Shown here piece by piece: positions 1-10,743 of a DNA stretch of 64,000 bases. Origin of the DNA: Capsaspora owczarzaki ATCC 30864 (Eukaryota > Opisthokonta > Filasterea). The notes below the pieces were generated by a model. The model was not told the origin of the DNA and made no database searches. It worked only from the letters and a program-made list of their open reading frames with translations. The translations under genes were made by a program, and so were the position numbers. The stretch's first letter is position 1. The number at the start of each line of letters is the position of its first letter. The DNA is taken from positions 658,500-722,499 of the forward strand of contig NW_011887294.1 of the NCBI RefSeq assembly GCF_000151315.2. The letters are read 5' to 3'.

Positions 1-1
1 C

Positions 2-97
2 GTCGATCTGCTCGAGCTGTACGACAAGTACGCTCCGCGGCGGAAATCCCGGCGCTACAAGGACCACCTCAGCGGACGAGGACCTTTGCCGAGGTAG
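2..97 (+). CDS. 3' end of an unidentified gene (partial)
   Basis: An open frame enters from the left edge and ends at TAG (95-97). The 31 visible residues are basic (APRRKSRRYKDH near the middle) and look like a soluble C-terminal tail. The base composition is coding-like and the stop is followed by non-coding sequence. No family can be recognised from so little, and the frame choice rests only on its being open. Confidence 0.35.
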   Translation, partial: VDLLELYDKYAPRRKSRRYKDHLSGRGPLPR

Positions 98-540
98 CCC
101 ACGAAAGCAGCCAAAGGGCGCGTTTCTGGACGTTGATGCGTGTGGGTTGAGCTGTCTGAGAGTCGAGCGGTGGGGCGGTGGGGCGGTGTGGCGGAGAGCA
201 ACGAAGACCTTTGGAAAGCCCTTCCCCCCTACCGTCCAGACTTGCTCGTTCACTCCGAGGCCTCGGGACAGCCTGCGTGCGGATGGAACTCAAAGCACTC
301 GACGGCAAACAGAGCGCGCGTGTTGTACGTTTGCGACGCAGCGAGACACACACTCGTGGCCCCGGCACATGTGGAGCATCATCAGCACAGTCCCCCACTG
401 CGCCTCGAACTTGACATTCAACACAGGGTGGTCGGCACATTCAAAACTACTGTGAAATTGGGAGATTGTCAAGCGCGAACAGGGGGTGAAGGCGTTCGAC
501 TCATCCTGCAAATGGTTTTGCCAATGGTTTTCAATAGGAC
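98..540. other. Intergenic region upstream of TTC4
   Basis: No convincing gene. Several overlapping frames are open only because the stretch is GC-rich. A possible splice acceptor (polypyrimidine then AATAG) lies three bases before the TTC4 ATG at 541. TTC4 relatives carry about 40 further residues before the conserved EKVPLFM motif, so an unrecognised 5' exon may lie here, but no matching peptide was found. Confidence 0.4.
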
Positions 541-1965
541 ATGGAGAAGGTTCCGCTGTTCATGACCAAGTCGCCAGACCACATTGACCCGGACGCGAGC
601 CCCGCACTCGCTGCATTGGCAGCCATCATCCACGAGGAAACAACGCCCGATGGTAAAAAAAAGCACAAAACAAAAAACGCATACATGCAATGGATGGTGA
701 AAGCAGTTTCAACCACGACGAAAGCTTACAAATTTTGGCTCAAAATGGGTGCTTGTTCGGTGTGACAGACAAGGTCGAGTACTACAAGGAGCAAGGAAAC
801 GCACTCTACAAGAAGGCCACGCGCGACGAGCTCAAGAAAGCTGTCATCATGTACTCGGAAGGGTTGAGCGTGCCGGATGCTGTCAACATGCAGCTTCGTG
901 CAACAATGTACCTCAACCGTGCAGCGGCCAATATTCAGCTTGGTACGTGAGTTTGCTCAGCGTGTGCATCCGGCTCTCCGAAGAGAAGGCTCCATGCGTC
1001 CACCTCCATTCCAATCCTCATGTTTTTGTTCTTTCGTTGAGGTGTTTTTGTGTTGATTTTTTTTGTGTGTTCTTTTGGTGCTCGCTGATACAGGCAACAA
1101 CCGCGCAGCACTTGCAGACACGACGCTCGCCAAAAAGACAGACCCGGCCAACATCAAGACATACGCTCGAGCAGCAAAGGCGTGCCTGGCGCTGGGACAG
1201 CACACGGAAGGCATCCAGTGGTGCGACGAAGGCTTGGCGCTCGACGCGACCAACAAGCCCATCCAGGAGGAACGGGTCAAGCTGGTCAAGGCACAGGGCG
1301 AAGCCCAGCGAAAACAGCGCATGGAGGCAAAGCGCTTGCGCGAGGTTGCTGCACAGGAGACGCGGATACACGCTGCCATTCTCAACCGCAACATCAAAAT
1401 GAAGGCGCATCCCATGCACGAAGAGGAAGAGCAGAAGGCTGCCGCAGAAGCTGCGGCAAGCGGGGCATCCGCATCAGACCCTTCGCCTGTGGCCTCGATC
1501 GCCAACGATGCCAACAACAAGGGCACCGCCCAGGCGGTCAAGCTCTTCCGACTGGAGAATCCGTCAGGCGTCAAACCGACGCTCAACGAAGATGGCTCGC
1601 TGTGCTGGCCCGTCTTCTTCTTGTATCCAGAGTACGAGCAGAGCGAGCTCGTGTCCAGCTTCCACGAACAAGCAACCATTGGCGAGCAAATGGAGAACAT
1701 GTTCCCTGACGACGCCCCTCCTGCTCCCTGGGACAGCAACAAGTTTTACACGCGCCACGATGCTCTCGAAGTGTTCTTTGAGGAGCAGTTGCCCGCAAAC
1801 GCCAAGTCCGGCACCATTCCCAAGCTCGTCCGCGTCTCCAAGTCCAAGCCATTACTGCAGGTGCTTGCCGACCCGCGCTACGTTGTTATTGGCGGAACAC
1901 CCACATTCGTGGTGCTCAGCAGTCAATCTCCCTTCCGCGCCAAGTATCTCTCCCGCACCAAGTAG
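541..1965 (+). CDS. TTC4: Tetratricopeptide repeat protein 4 / Cns1-type Hsp90-Hsp70 co-chaperone
   Basis: Exons 541-652, 769-942 and 1094-1965 join to 385 residues. The N-terminus has EKVPLFMTKSPDHIDP, followed by TPR helices (YYKEQGNALYKKA, YLNRAAANIQLGN, WCDEGLALD) and the C-terminal wheel domain typical of TTC4/Cns1 (LCWPVFFLYPEYEQSELVSS; a final SPFRAKYLSRTK). The family binds the C-termini of Hsp90 and Hsp70 through a TPR clamp and is essential in yeast as Cns1. Both introns are GT-AG and in phase. The start is the first Met of the conserved block; animal and yeast proteins are about 40 residues longer at the N-terminus, so either the start is truncated in evolution or a short upstream exon is missed. 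It converges on the arrestin-fusion gene. Confidence 0.9.
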
Positions 1966-2214
1966 CTTTGTTCTGCTTTTTTATGCTTGATAAATTGTTG
2001 TTGGATGATGCTCAAAACACAAAGGGAAAAAAAAAACACACACACTGTCAAAGGGCGCAATGAAAAAACACAAAACAAACAAAACAAATGGTAGTTGGTA
2101 ATTTTCCCCAAAAAAAAAAAACATGCACTGTACTCCATTGAACTGACGCACACGGCGTTCACCACAAAAGATGCATACAACCAATGTTCCAAAACCAAAA
2201 AAACACTCAACTTT

Positions 2215-5200
2215 TTACGCAACGCGCCAGAGAGAGCCCTTGCGGCCGAGGAAGGCACTGCGCTGCGAAGACTGCAAGTCCTTCTCGAGGTCGCGCACCT
2301 GGCGTTCGCGCAGCTCGGGAGATTCCACGGCGCCGGAGGTGGCGGCGGTGCCAGAGCTGGCGCGAATCTTCTCGGCAGCGGTGATCAGCGAGGTGGTGGC
2401 GCGGGTGACGCCACGCGACGACTCTTCAACTTCCTGCTGCGAGTTGCTGTTGACATGCTCCTGCACCTGGGAGGCCGCAACAAGGCGAGCGGAGTCGGAC
2501 GACACGCCGCTGGCGGCGCGGATGAGCGTGTCAATGGAGCCAGAGCCGTTCATGACAAGGTCAGCAGCGCTCACCAAAGCGGTGATGGAGGTGGACAGCT
2601 CGCGAGCAGTCGAGACGAGCACGTCGGTGAACGACCGGTCGCGGTTGGAAAAGTTGGCAGAGTGGAAGTGGCGACCGAGAATAGCAAGCTCGTTCACGCG
2701 GCTACGAGCGCTCTCGACGAGCGACGAGACTGAAATGACGATCGGGAAGATGGCGTCAATGACGGCACCCTGGAGCTGCGAGTCGGAAGCAACCACGGTG
2801 TTGCGATGCGGGCGCGAGCGAGAGTCGGCCAGCGAGCGGTTGGCGCCGGCAATCGACTCGGCAATGAGTCGGAGCTGAGAGTCTGCCTCGAGGTACTGGC
2901 TCGAAACGTCGTTCGCAGGTGCGACGTCGGCAACTGGAGCGCGGCCTTGCTGGATAAAGTCCTCAAAGCTGTCGCGACGAGTCAGGGCAGTCTTCAAGAA
3001 GCGTTGCGCAGGGTTGACGGGCGCAGCGCCGGCAGAAGCAGGCTGCGTGGTGGGGGTGGTGGTGACGGACGCCACGGCCGAGGCAGCCACAGGTACCTGC
3101 TGCTGCTGAGTGCCAGAAGCGGCGGCGGCGGCGGCGGCGATGGACTCAAACTGGGCCTTGATGGCAGCCGTGCCATTGAGGAGAGCACGCATGGACTCGA
3201 CGACGAGCGCGCCAGTATCCTCAAGGGTCTTCTTGGCAGCCGGCGAGCCGTCAATCATGGACTGAGGCACCACCGTCAACAAGCGGACGGAGGTGTGGCA
3301 AATGGCCTTGAGCGCGGTGGAGAGCTGCGAGCGGAGGCGGGCATCGGTGAAAGCCTGGGCCATCTGACGGCCAGCAGCAAGCACTGGTGGCAGAGCCGCT
3401 CGGTAGTTGGTGGCAGCTTGGACCACCAGGGCAACGTGGCCAGGGGTGGCCACGGCCGAACCAAGGCCCTTGAAGGCGTCGGACAGCGCATTGGCACGCT
3501 GGTGGAGCAAATCCGCGGCAGTCACCACGGCGGCGGCCGCAGCCGCGGGGTTGGCGGGCGCGAGCTCGCTGAAAGGGTCGTCCAGGTGCGAGCTGATGGT
3601 GGCAATCGTGTCGATCGCAAGCTGGCACTCGCGGTTGCCGGGCAGCGCTTTGATGATGGCCGGGAGGGCTTGAGAAATGTACTCGGCGAGCGAGGCAAAG
3701 CGGCCGCGGTTTTCACCGACGCCAGGATCGGCAAGAACGGCGCCGACAGTCTCAATCAGCTGGGCAGACTTGTCAAGAATGTCCGTAATGCCACCGAGCA
3801 GTGCGTGCTGGCTGGAAGGGTCGGTCAGCGAGCGGGTCAGCCCAATGGAGGTCTTCTCGAGCGAACGGAGGGCAGCGGCAACGTTGGCTGCGTCCTGGAT
3901 GATGGACAGGGAGGCCGTCTGGTCGCCGGCGCGACGCAAGAGCGACAGGTTGTTGTTGAGCTGCGAGATGGTGGCACCGACGCTGCGGACGGTCTGGGCC
4001 AGCTGGGGCACACGCGTGTCGAGCGGGACGTCGTCGCCGACGCCGAGGTTGCCGGTGCTGACCATGCCGTAGGCAGTCTGGGCAGTGAACAAGCTGTTGC
4101 GCACAACCTGAAGCGAGGCCTGGATGCCCTGCTGGGCCTGCGGCGGGGGCGCGGCAGCGAAGGGGTTGGCAAAGGGGTTTTCGACGGCAGGCGCCGCAGT
4201 GTCGAATGGATTGTTCGCCTCGGGGGCCAGAGTGTTGGTCGGCATATCGTCATCAAAGTTGATGAGGAGGTCAGGCTCGGGCGCGTGGACGGGGGCAGCA
4301 GCAGCAGCAGCAGTAGGGCCGGCAACACGGGGCACAGGGGCAGGCGATGCCGCCAACGCGGGTGCGTTGCTGGTGGCAGAGTGTGCATGTTCGGAACTGG
4401 CAATGGCCTTGGTCGCCTTCTCGGGCTCGGGATAGGAGATGGTGAACGGCAGCTTGACAATGAGATCAGAGCCCATCGCGACAACGGCGTGCACGTTAAT
4501 GTAGTAGCTGACGGTGACGCCTGGGCCGAGATCGGCGGTGGTGTGCGTCAGACGCGTGGTGGCGGCAAGCTGGGCGTTGTCGGCCATGTTGAGCTTGTAC
4601 TCTTGGGCGACGTGGTGCGTCTCCTGGGTCGTCACCTTTGGCGTCACGCTGTACGTTGACGAGAACTCGGAATGCTTCTTGATGGGGCAGCCGCGGGTCG
4701 ACTCGATGGTGGCCACGACGGACTTGATCTTTTCGCGCAGGCTCGTTTCAAAGCGGACCTCGACAATCTGCTTGACGGAGATCTTGATGGCGCACACCTC
4801 CTTCTTGGAGAGGTTTTCAATCTGCACCTTGACGTTGATGGGCTCGTTGTGGTAGAAGACCTCCTTCTCGAGCGTGGCCTTCAGGGTGAGCGGACGCGCA
4901 TTGTCAAACATGAAGCTCTTCTGGCCAGAGGCCGACGGAGGCTTGACGTCTGTGAGCAGCGGGAAAAAGTTGATCTTCTGGAAGGGCAGCGTGACAATGC
5001 TGGTGCGCGTGCCCGACGAGATGCCTGCGAGCCAGGTGCGGACGGTCCAGCTGATGCCGATCGGCTTGCCCTCAAAGTACGACTCGGGCTTGAGGATGAC
5101 CGAGGCGGGCAGGTCGTGCGGGAGGCGGACAATGAACGGGAAGCAGGCGCCGCCCACCTTGCGGACGAGCGCGCGCTGAGCTGCAGTCGTCTCGTACGCC

Positions 5201-6177
5201 TCGGTCGAGTTTGGGTGGAGCTCGACTTGGCGCTGGTAGAAGGTGTCTTCATGGATGTCCCAGTTGGAGTCTTCGTAGACGTAATCGCACGCGACTTGCG
5301 CGATCAGAACTGATTGATTGGAGCAGATGAACAGACAGAGACGTTAGGAGTGAGATTGGCGAGTTGGATGAAGATTCGAGTTGCTATTCCACCACTGTCA
5401 CTCCTATCAGCGCTGTCATCGTCCATTTGCTTTCAGATTCAAGCAAGCGAATTGATGGGCGTTGTTTGTGATACGCTTGTTTGGCACGCCCCCAAAGCGC
5501 AAGCCCCAGCCCCAGCCCAGCCCAGCCCTGCAAGGCGAAAAGGCACGCTCGTCTCCCAAATAAAACACAATCTTCCGCCGTTGCTCATTGGATTCCATTG
5601 GAGTTACCCCCCGTCCCCCCGTCCCCCATTCTCATCAAAAGGAGTGCACAGTGGCAGCGAGTGAGAGAGAGAGAGAGAAGCAGGTCCCGCACGCCAACGC
5701 AACGAAGCAATGGTCGAACCAAGCAGATTCAAGTAAAAAAAAAAAAAAAAAAAAAAAAAACGGGCGAGTCCTTTTGTGAGACGATGACAAAGAGCTGCTT
5801 TTTGTTGGGTTACCCTTGTTCTCGAGGAACTGGCGCTCGGAGACCTTGATGACGCCCTCGATCAGATCAATCTCGCCGCCGTGGTCGAAGATCGTGCGGC
5901 CGCCTGCCCCCCCCCCCAACAGTAACAAAATCCAATTTCAAAAAAACGAATAAAATTTTGAAAAAAAAAAAACGCGTTCAAAGTGAGTTTTCAAAGCAAC
6001 GCGAACAACGACAAGGACAAGAACAAGGACAAGAGCAAGGACAAGGACAAGCGTATGGAAGGCGGGTGAGAAGGGGGGGAAGAGCGAGAGAGAGAAAGAG
6101 AGAGAGAGAGACAAACCGAGATAGACGCCCATGATCTTGTCCTTTGAGTTGCGATAGTTGAATGTACGAGTCGTCAT
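2215..6177 (-). CDS. Arrestin-fold protein fused to an actin-binding I/LWEQ (THATCH) domain
   Basis: Exons 6177-6117, 5903-5814 and 5309-2215 join to 1,081 residues, starting at ATG 6177. Residues 1 to about 335 are an arrestin fold (VYLGGRTIFDHGG, then DYVYEDSNWD, and N- and C-lobe strands with PESYFEGKPIGISWTV). Near residue 397 is a clathrin-box match, LINFD, and at about 417-435 are three NPF motifs, the ligand of EH domains. A long Ala-rich helical region follows. Residues about 900-1035 read as I/LWEQ blocks (LVSTARELSTSITALV, LIRAASGVSSDSARLVAAS, VTRATTSLITAAEKI), as in talin, HIP1R and Sla2, and a final heptad segment (LRERQVRDLEKDLQ) sits where the family has its dimerisation latch. 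Inference: an endocytic adaptor linking arrestin-type cargo to clathrin, EH proteins and F-actin. The domain calls are by eye. I know of no animal arrestin with this layout. Confidence 0.85.
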
Positions 6178-6949
6178 TTGTTGAAACGAAAGAAGAAGAG
6201 TGGACTTGGTTTGGGGAAAATGAAGGAGTATCACTCAAGTGAGAGTAGAGAGAAGTGTGAGAGTGAGAGTTTCAGATTAAGATTGTGAGGGGAACCAATG
6301 TGGAATTAAGCTCGTGAGAGATTGAGAGCTTGAGAAACTGAGAGACTGAGAGATTGAGATGCTTGAGAAACTGAGAGACTGAGAGATCGAGAGTGAGATT
6401 GAGATTGAGATTGGATTGAACTTCTTCAAATCATTCAGCAACAGCAGATCCTGATCCCAACGCTACATACCATCGTCCGTGATAAGGTGATCTAAAGTGA
6501 GGCGACCAGACTCCATTGCACAAAACTCTCAGACTGACCGACTGAGAGCGCAGTCCCCAATTTTGGATCACTGTGAAACAACGCTGACGGTTACTCGCCT
6601 TGTTCGACGCTGCTCCGGTTTGCCTGAACTTTTGCCGAGCATCACCACCACTGCTGTTGTATCTGCTCCACTGTTGTTGTTGTTGTCGTCGTCGTTGAAG
6701 CGTCAAGTTGCAAGCCTCGCGTCCATCTCGACATCCAGACTTGCGATTGATCGGCCTCGGACTCCATCTGCACTGCTGTACCATCCCGGCCCAGGAGTCA
6801 TCACACCTTCACACGCTGCAACAAGAACCATTGCTGCTGCTGCTGCTGCTGCTGCTGCTACTCTTGGCTTGACGCGGTCGCTGCTGCACTCCCAAGCTCA
6901 CTTGAACCAACGAGAACGAGAACGAGAACGACTCCAACGCAAAGCGCAC
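6178..6949. other. Divergent intergenic region with GA-rich repeats
   Basis: Lies between the divergent starts of the arrestin fusion (-) and the METTL2-type gene (+). From about 6238 to 6415 the + strand is a degenerate GAGA/GAGATTGAGA repeat. From 6497 the frame of the METTL2-type gene is open upstream of its chosen start, so part of this stretch is probably its 5' UTR, or less likely an N-terminal extension. No other gene is seen. Confidence 0.5.
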
Positions 6950-8836
6950 ATGGACCAGCCGTCTGCCGCTACGTCGACGACTACCACTGCAACTGCTCCG
7001 AACCCCTTGCCTGCCTCGCACTCTACGTCTACTTTTAGCTCACAGGCAGAGCCGCTGACGGAGCGACCAACCCAGAAACGACCCATGGAGCACGACGAGT
7101 CCAATCCGGATGCAGCTCCCGCAGACACGAGCGACGAGCAACAGGCTGCGAAACGCACCCGCTTCGGCACCCGCTATCTCGAAGACGAAAGCCAGGTGTT
7201 TGAGCAGAATGCATGGTGCGTCTCGCGTGATGGAACCTCGAAAGATGCTGACAGTCCCGATGAGGACACCTTTTTGACCATTGTTGAATGCCTTGTTCGT
7301 GCAGGGACAATGTCGAGTGGGATCCCGAGCAGATCGAGTACGCCAAGAAGGTGGTGCGCGAGCAGGCGTTGACAATGGTGTCTGAAGCTGATCGAGGTAG
7401 GGCTTGCTCTGGTTTTTTTTTTTTTTTTTCCTTTTGGATGCTGGGTGTCGTGCTCGCTTGGTCCTGACGGTTGTCGTGCTGACGTTGATGCTCCTCCTCC
7501 ACCAAATCCACAGAACGTTACGAAGCCGAGGCTGGAGAGTTTTGGAACAAGTTTTACTCTCAGCATGACACAAAGTTCTTCAAGGACCGCAACTGGCTCT
7601 TCACCGAGTTTCCCGAACTCATGCCAAGCGAAGTAAGTGTTGCAAAACCCCTGCAGTGAATCAAGCGCGCGTGTGGGTGGTCGCCTTTGACATGAGATTC
7701 CTTCTTCACCTCATGACGCTTTTTTTTTTTTCGAATGAAATGTCAGAACTCGACAGACTCGTACCACATCTTTGAGCCTGGCTGTGGCGTTGGCAACACC
7801 GTCCTTCCCATCTTGCAGACAAACCGCAACCCCAACTTGCGAGTGTATGCAGCCGACTTTTCCGCACGAGCTGTCGAGTTACTCAAGGTACAGCGGAAAA
7901 TGCGAAAAAACGAGTTTTGCTTTTTGTCCGTTTTCTCCCCCCCCCTCTCCCTGCTGATTGTGTGATTGCTTGATACGTTTTATGCTCGTCTTCCTTTCAC
8001 ATTTCGGTGCTCCAGGAAACTCCGCTGTTCCAGGCAGAGCAAGCGAGGTGCCAAGCATTCGTGCATGACATCACCTCTACAGATCCCTATCCGATTCCGG
8101 AAGGATCGCTCGATGTTATCATCATTATTTTCGTGCTCTCTGCCGTCGATCCCAGCAAAATGCAAGATGCCATGACAAGATTAGCTCGCGTAAGCGAGGC
8201 GACAAGCATCGCTCCCGTGTTCGTTTTGTTCGCTCGCTCAATCATCAGTCATTGTGTCTCACTGATATTTTTTTGTTTCACCTTCGCGTGCTGCAGTTGC
8301 TCAAACCAGGTGGCGCACTCCTGCTGCGCGACTACGGACGGCACGATCTCACTCAGCTCCGCTTCAAAAAGAACAAGATGCTTTCCGACAACTTTTATGT
8401 GCGAGGCGATGGCACTCGAGTGTACTTTTTCTCGCAAGGTTAGCAGACTTGCATTGTGGAATTGGTGAAGGAAGAGTTGGGATTCTGATGAGAGTTGAGA
8501 GTGTTTGGTTTAATTTTTTGGTTTTTTGGTTTGTTTTGTTTTTGTTTTGTGGTTTTGGTTTTGCTTAACTTGCGCTCCTGGCGTGCTACAGACGATTTGG
8601 ACTCGATGCTGACCAAGGCCGGCCTGGTCAAGGAATTCAATCGCCCTGACAACCGTTTGATTGTGAATCGCGCAAAGCAAATCAAAATGTATCGCGTTTG
8701 GCTTCAGGTCAAGTACGTCAAGCCTTTCGCCGACGGATCTCTTCCCGCGCCGCTGGTCAGCACCGCCGTCGTTCCGCCTGCAACCAGCTCTCCGGCTTCG
8801 GGCTCTGGATCCAAGAGTGCTGAGATGGATGAATAG
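6950..8836 (+). CDS. METTL2/METTL6/Trm140-type tRNA 3-methylcytidine methyltransferase
   Basis: Seven exons (6950-7215, 7305-7396, 7514-7632, 7747-7887, 8016-8189, 8297-8438, 8592-8836) give 392 residues. The family signature [19 protein letters not shown], spanning the first intron, is followed by [23 protein letters not shown], and the SAM-binding motif [12 protein letters not shown]; later come [10 protein letters not shown] and [10 protein letters not shown]. These enzymes methylate C32 in the anticodon loop of tRNA-Thr, -Ser or -Arg, depending on the subfamily. Length matches human METTL2 (about 378). The frame is open back to 6497, but the upstream translation is repetitive and the start at 6950 gives the expected size. 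I cannot separate METTL2 from METTL6/8 by eye. A tRNA-Ser-like locus lies just downstream on the other strand. Confidence 0.9.
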
Positions 8837-8990
8837 TGGATCCGATCGTTGAGGGCTTGGTTTCAACTGCAATAAATTCAAGGCCGATCGTGAAAATTGT
8901 TTTGGGATGGTCTTAGAACGCGCGACAATTTGAGGGGTTTTGGTGGATGTGGCTCTGGCGTGTAAAGTAAAAATCAGAGTGTGATGCAAC

Positions 8991-8992
<2 letters not shown>

Positions 8993-9038
<46 letters not shown>
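8993..9038. repeat. 46-nt poly(A) run
   Basis: Uninterrupted A tract downstream of the METTL2-type gene and next to the tRNA-Ser locus. Similar shorter runs occur near 5740, 31110, 53670 and 61660. It could be a decayed retroposed tail or simple slippage; no associated element was found. Confidence 0.9.
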
Positions 9039-9039
<1 letters not shown>

Positions 9040-9042
9040 ACC

Positions 9043-9050
9043 AAAAAAAA
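9043..9050 (-). terminator. RNA polymerase III T-run terminator
   Basis: Eight T residues on the minus strand begin three bases after the tRNA discriminator base, the usual position for a Pol III stop. This supports transcription of the tRNA-like locus by Pol III. Confidence 0.7.
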
Positions 9051-9052
9051 TT

Positions 9053-9135
9053 CGACTGCGACGAGACTCGAACTCGTGCGCCCTTGCGGGCATCAACTTA
9101 GCAGGCTGACCTCGTAACCACTTGAGTACGCAGAA
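9053..9135 (-). tRNA. tRNA-Ser(GCU)-like gene with a mismatched acceptor end
   Basis: Read on the minus strand the 83 nt fold as a serine tRNA: D arm CTC/GAG, anticodon stem TCAGC/GTTGA with loop CTGCTAA (anticodon GCU), a long variable arm GCCC-GCAA-GGGC, T arm ACGAG/CTCGT with loop TTCGAGT, and discriminator G. The B box (GTTCGAGTC) is good. Five acceptor pairs form, but positions 1-72 and 2-71 (T-C and T-T) do not pair. No CCA is encoded, as expected in eukaryotes, and there is no intron. It is either a functional gene with a poor acceptor tip, a tRNA needing 5' repair, or a young pseudogene. Confidence 0.75.
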
Positions 9136-9576
9136 GCCCCGCATGGGCATATGCATATCTGAGTCGAAATGCCGCTCTGCACCATCGAAATCGCACCGAG
9201 TTCCACGAACCATGAGGTTTTGTGCGATCGCTAAAGGCAACGTGTAGCGCAAATATGCACGAGTACAGCTTTTTTGTGTGCACCTTGACTAATGGTACGC
9301 TTGCGCGATATTCTGCATTATTGTTGTGTTTGTTGGTTGTTTGTTTGTTTGTTTGTTTGTTTGTTTGTTGTTTGTTTGTTTGAAACTGATGCCATTTTGG
9401 ACAGCCGTGCACTCCATAAAGATCACCATTTGGCTCCTCTCCAGAGCGCAGACCTGCACCTCACATGGGCACGCGAATCGAATTAATTTAGCTGAGTTTG
9501 AGAAGACGACAATCTGGAATACGGCAATGATTCAAGCAGAAATGAGCAAAAGGCTTGGTGACTTGTGCCTCCTTGA
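9136..9576. other. Intergenic region with a (TTTG)n tract
   Basis: Lies upstream of the tRNA and downstream of the four-TM gene. A (TTTG)n microsatellite with small interruptions occupies about 9327-9382. No gene could be supported. Confidence 0.6.
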
Positions 9577-10743
9577 CTACTTTGCATACTCGTCTTTGTC
9601 AACGACGGCAGATGCTCCGAGAAACAGGATCTGGGTTTGAACGACAACGACATGGTGAAACAAAAAAATGAGCAAACGCATTTTTGTTTCAGTTCGCCAT
9701 CCGGCACCGAATATGAGGACAGCGCGCGCTCCCCTTACCTGTGACAGCATAATCAAAATGAGGCCAGCGAACTGGGCATTGACGCGCGGGCAGTCAAAAC
9801 TAAGATTGGTCACATCCTGCTGAGCCTGCGGCCATTGAAGGCAGAATGTCACCATCGGAGTGGTGATGGGCCCCATTGACAGGTAAATGAAGGACGAAGT
9901 GAACACAAAGGTGTGCAGGTGGTTCAGGATCCAAGGCTTGACGACCGCGATCAATGAGGCAAAGTGGAAGACCCAGATCAAGATGCCGCCCCATGCCAAT
10001 TCCAGTACGGCAGTGCTGACTTCATATTGGAGGTTTGGCTTCCCACGACAAAGCCGTAGCTCACGGATGCGACGAATCCGCCAATCTGTAGCGGAGCATT
10101 GCAAGGTGATTGTTTCAGGTGAGTGAAAGGGAATCTACAAGAAAAAGAGAATCGAGTTTCGGGTTTCGGGTTTCGGGTGTGGCAGAACCAAACCATCGCT
10201 GAACCAAACGAGTCGTGCGTTCGGTCTCGATGAAGTAGATGAGCATTTATGTGCGATATCGCTGAAGCCAGATGGTGACGAGGTGGATGAAGAACGACGA
10301 AAATAGATTGATTCGCGCGAGCAATTTTAGAAACGATCACCATGGTTGTCAAACCGCAAAGCGAAACTCGCTCTCTCGCTCTCTCGCGCGCTCTCTCGCC
10401 TGTTGCACCGACGATGGGAGGAGAATCCCTCTCGTGGTTGTCCAAGCGAACGTCAGGTTCTGTTCCGAATGGAAGGAAGGAAGGCAGTCAAGTCGAAGGG
10501 AGTGCAGCAGGTGGTTTTTTTGCCGGGTAGCATCACCGCCCCCCCCCCCCATGTGTCAGGTTTCTTTGCGGCTGACGCTTCATGGCAAAGGAGCGACGGA
10601 TTAGATTGAGACAGCACGCGGGAGTTGAGATAGCGAGAGACAGAGAGAGATGGAGGCGGTGCGCAACAATTCGTGATTAAACTTACGACGCCGAGCGCGC
10701 CAGCGGTGAGGCGAATGGAGCGAGCAATCGAGCTTCTCGACAT
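9577..10743 (-). CDS. Small four-transmembrane protein, apparent one-base frameshift
   Basis: Exons 10743-10687, 10085-9739 and 9630-9577 have clean GT-AG borders and phase-0 junctions, but the middle exon is 347 nt, one short of a multiple of three. Its first part reads in one frame (GGFVASVSYGFVV, then SALPYWNWHG) and the rest in another (ILIWVFHFASLIAVV, FTSSFIYLSMGPITTP, GLILIMLSQ). The switch falls at a run of four C (9989-9992), where one extra base would restore a 152-residue protein with four hydrophobic segments and a charged C-terminus (DKDEYAK). A sequencing error in the homopolymer, a strain-specific null allele and a recent pseudogene are all possible. I do not recognise the family; the size and topology recall small tetraspan proteins. 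Confidence 0.6.

Noticed and set aside
2806-4659. A 617-codon plus-strand open frame
   Set aside because: It lies antisense to the arrestin-fusion exon, is rich in Gly/Arg/Val from GC-biased codons and shows no motif; it is a shadow of the real gene.
6497-6949. N-terminal extension of the METTL2-type protein
   Set aside because: The frame is open, but the translation is repetitive Ser/Ala/Arg and the product would be much longer than the family; 5' UTR is more likely, although a mitochondrial form is not excluded.
8993-9135. tRNA-derived SINE (tRNA-like head with an A tract)
   Set aside because: The A run lies downstream of the tRNA on the opposite strand (a T run in tRNA sense), preceded by a separate T8 terminator; there is no tRNA-unrelated body and no target duplication was seen.
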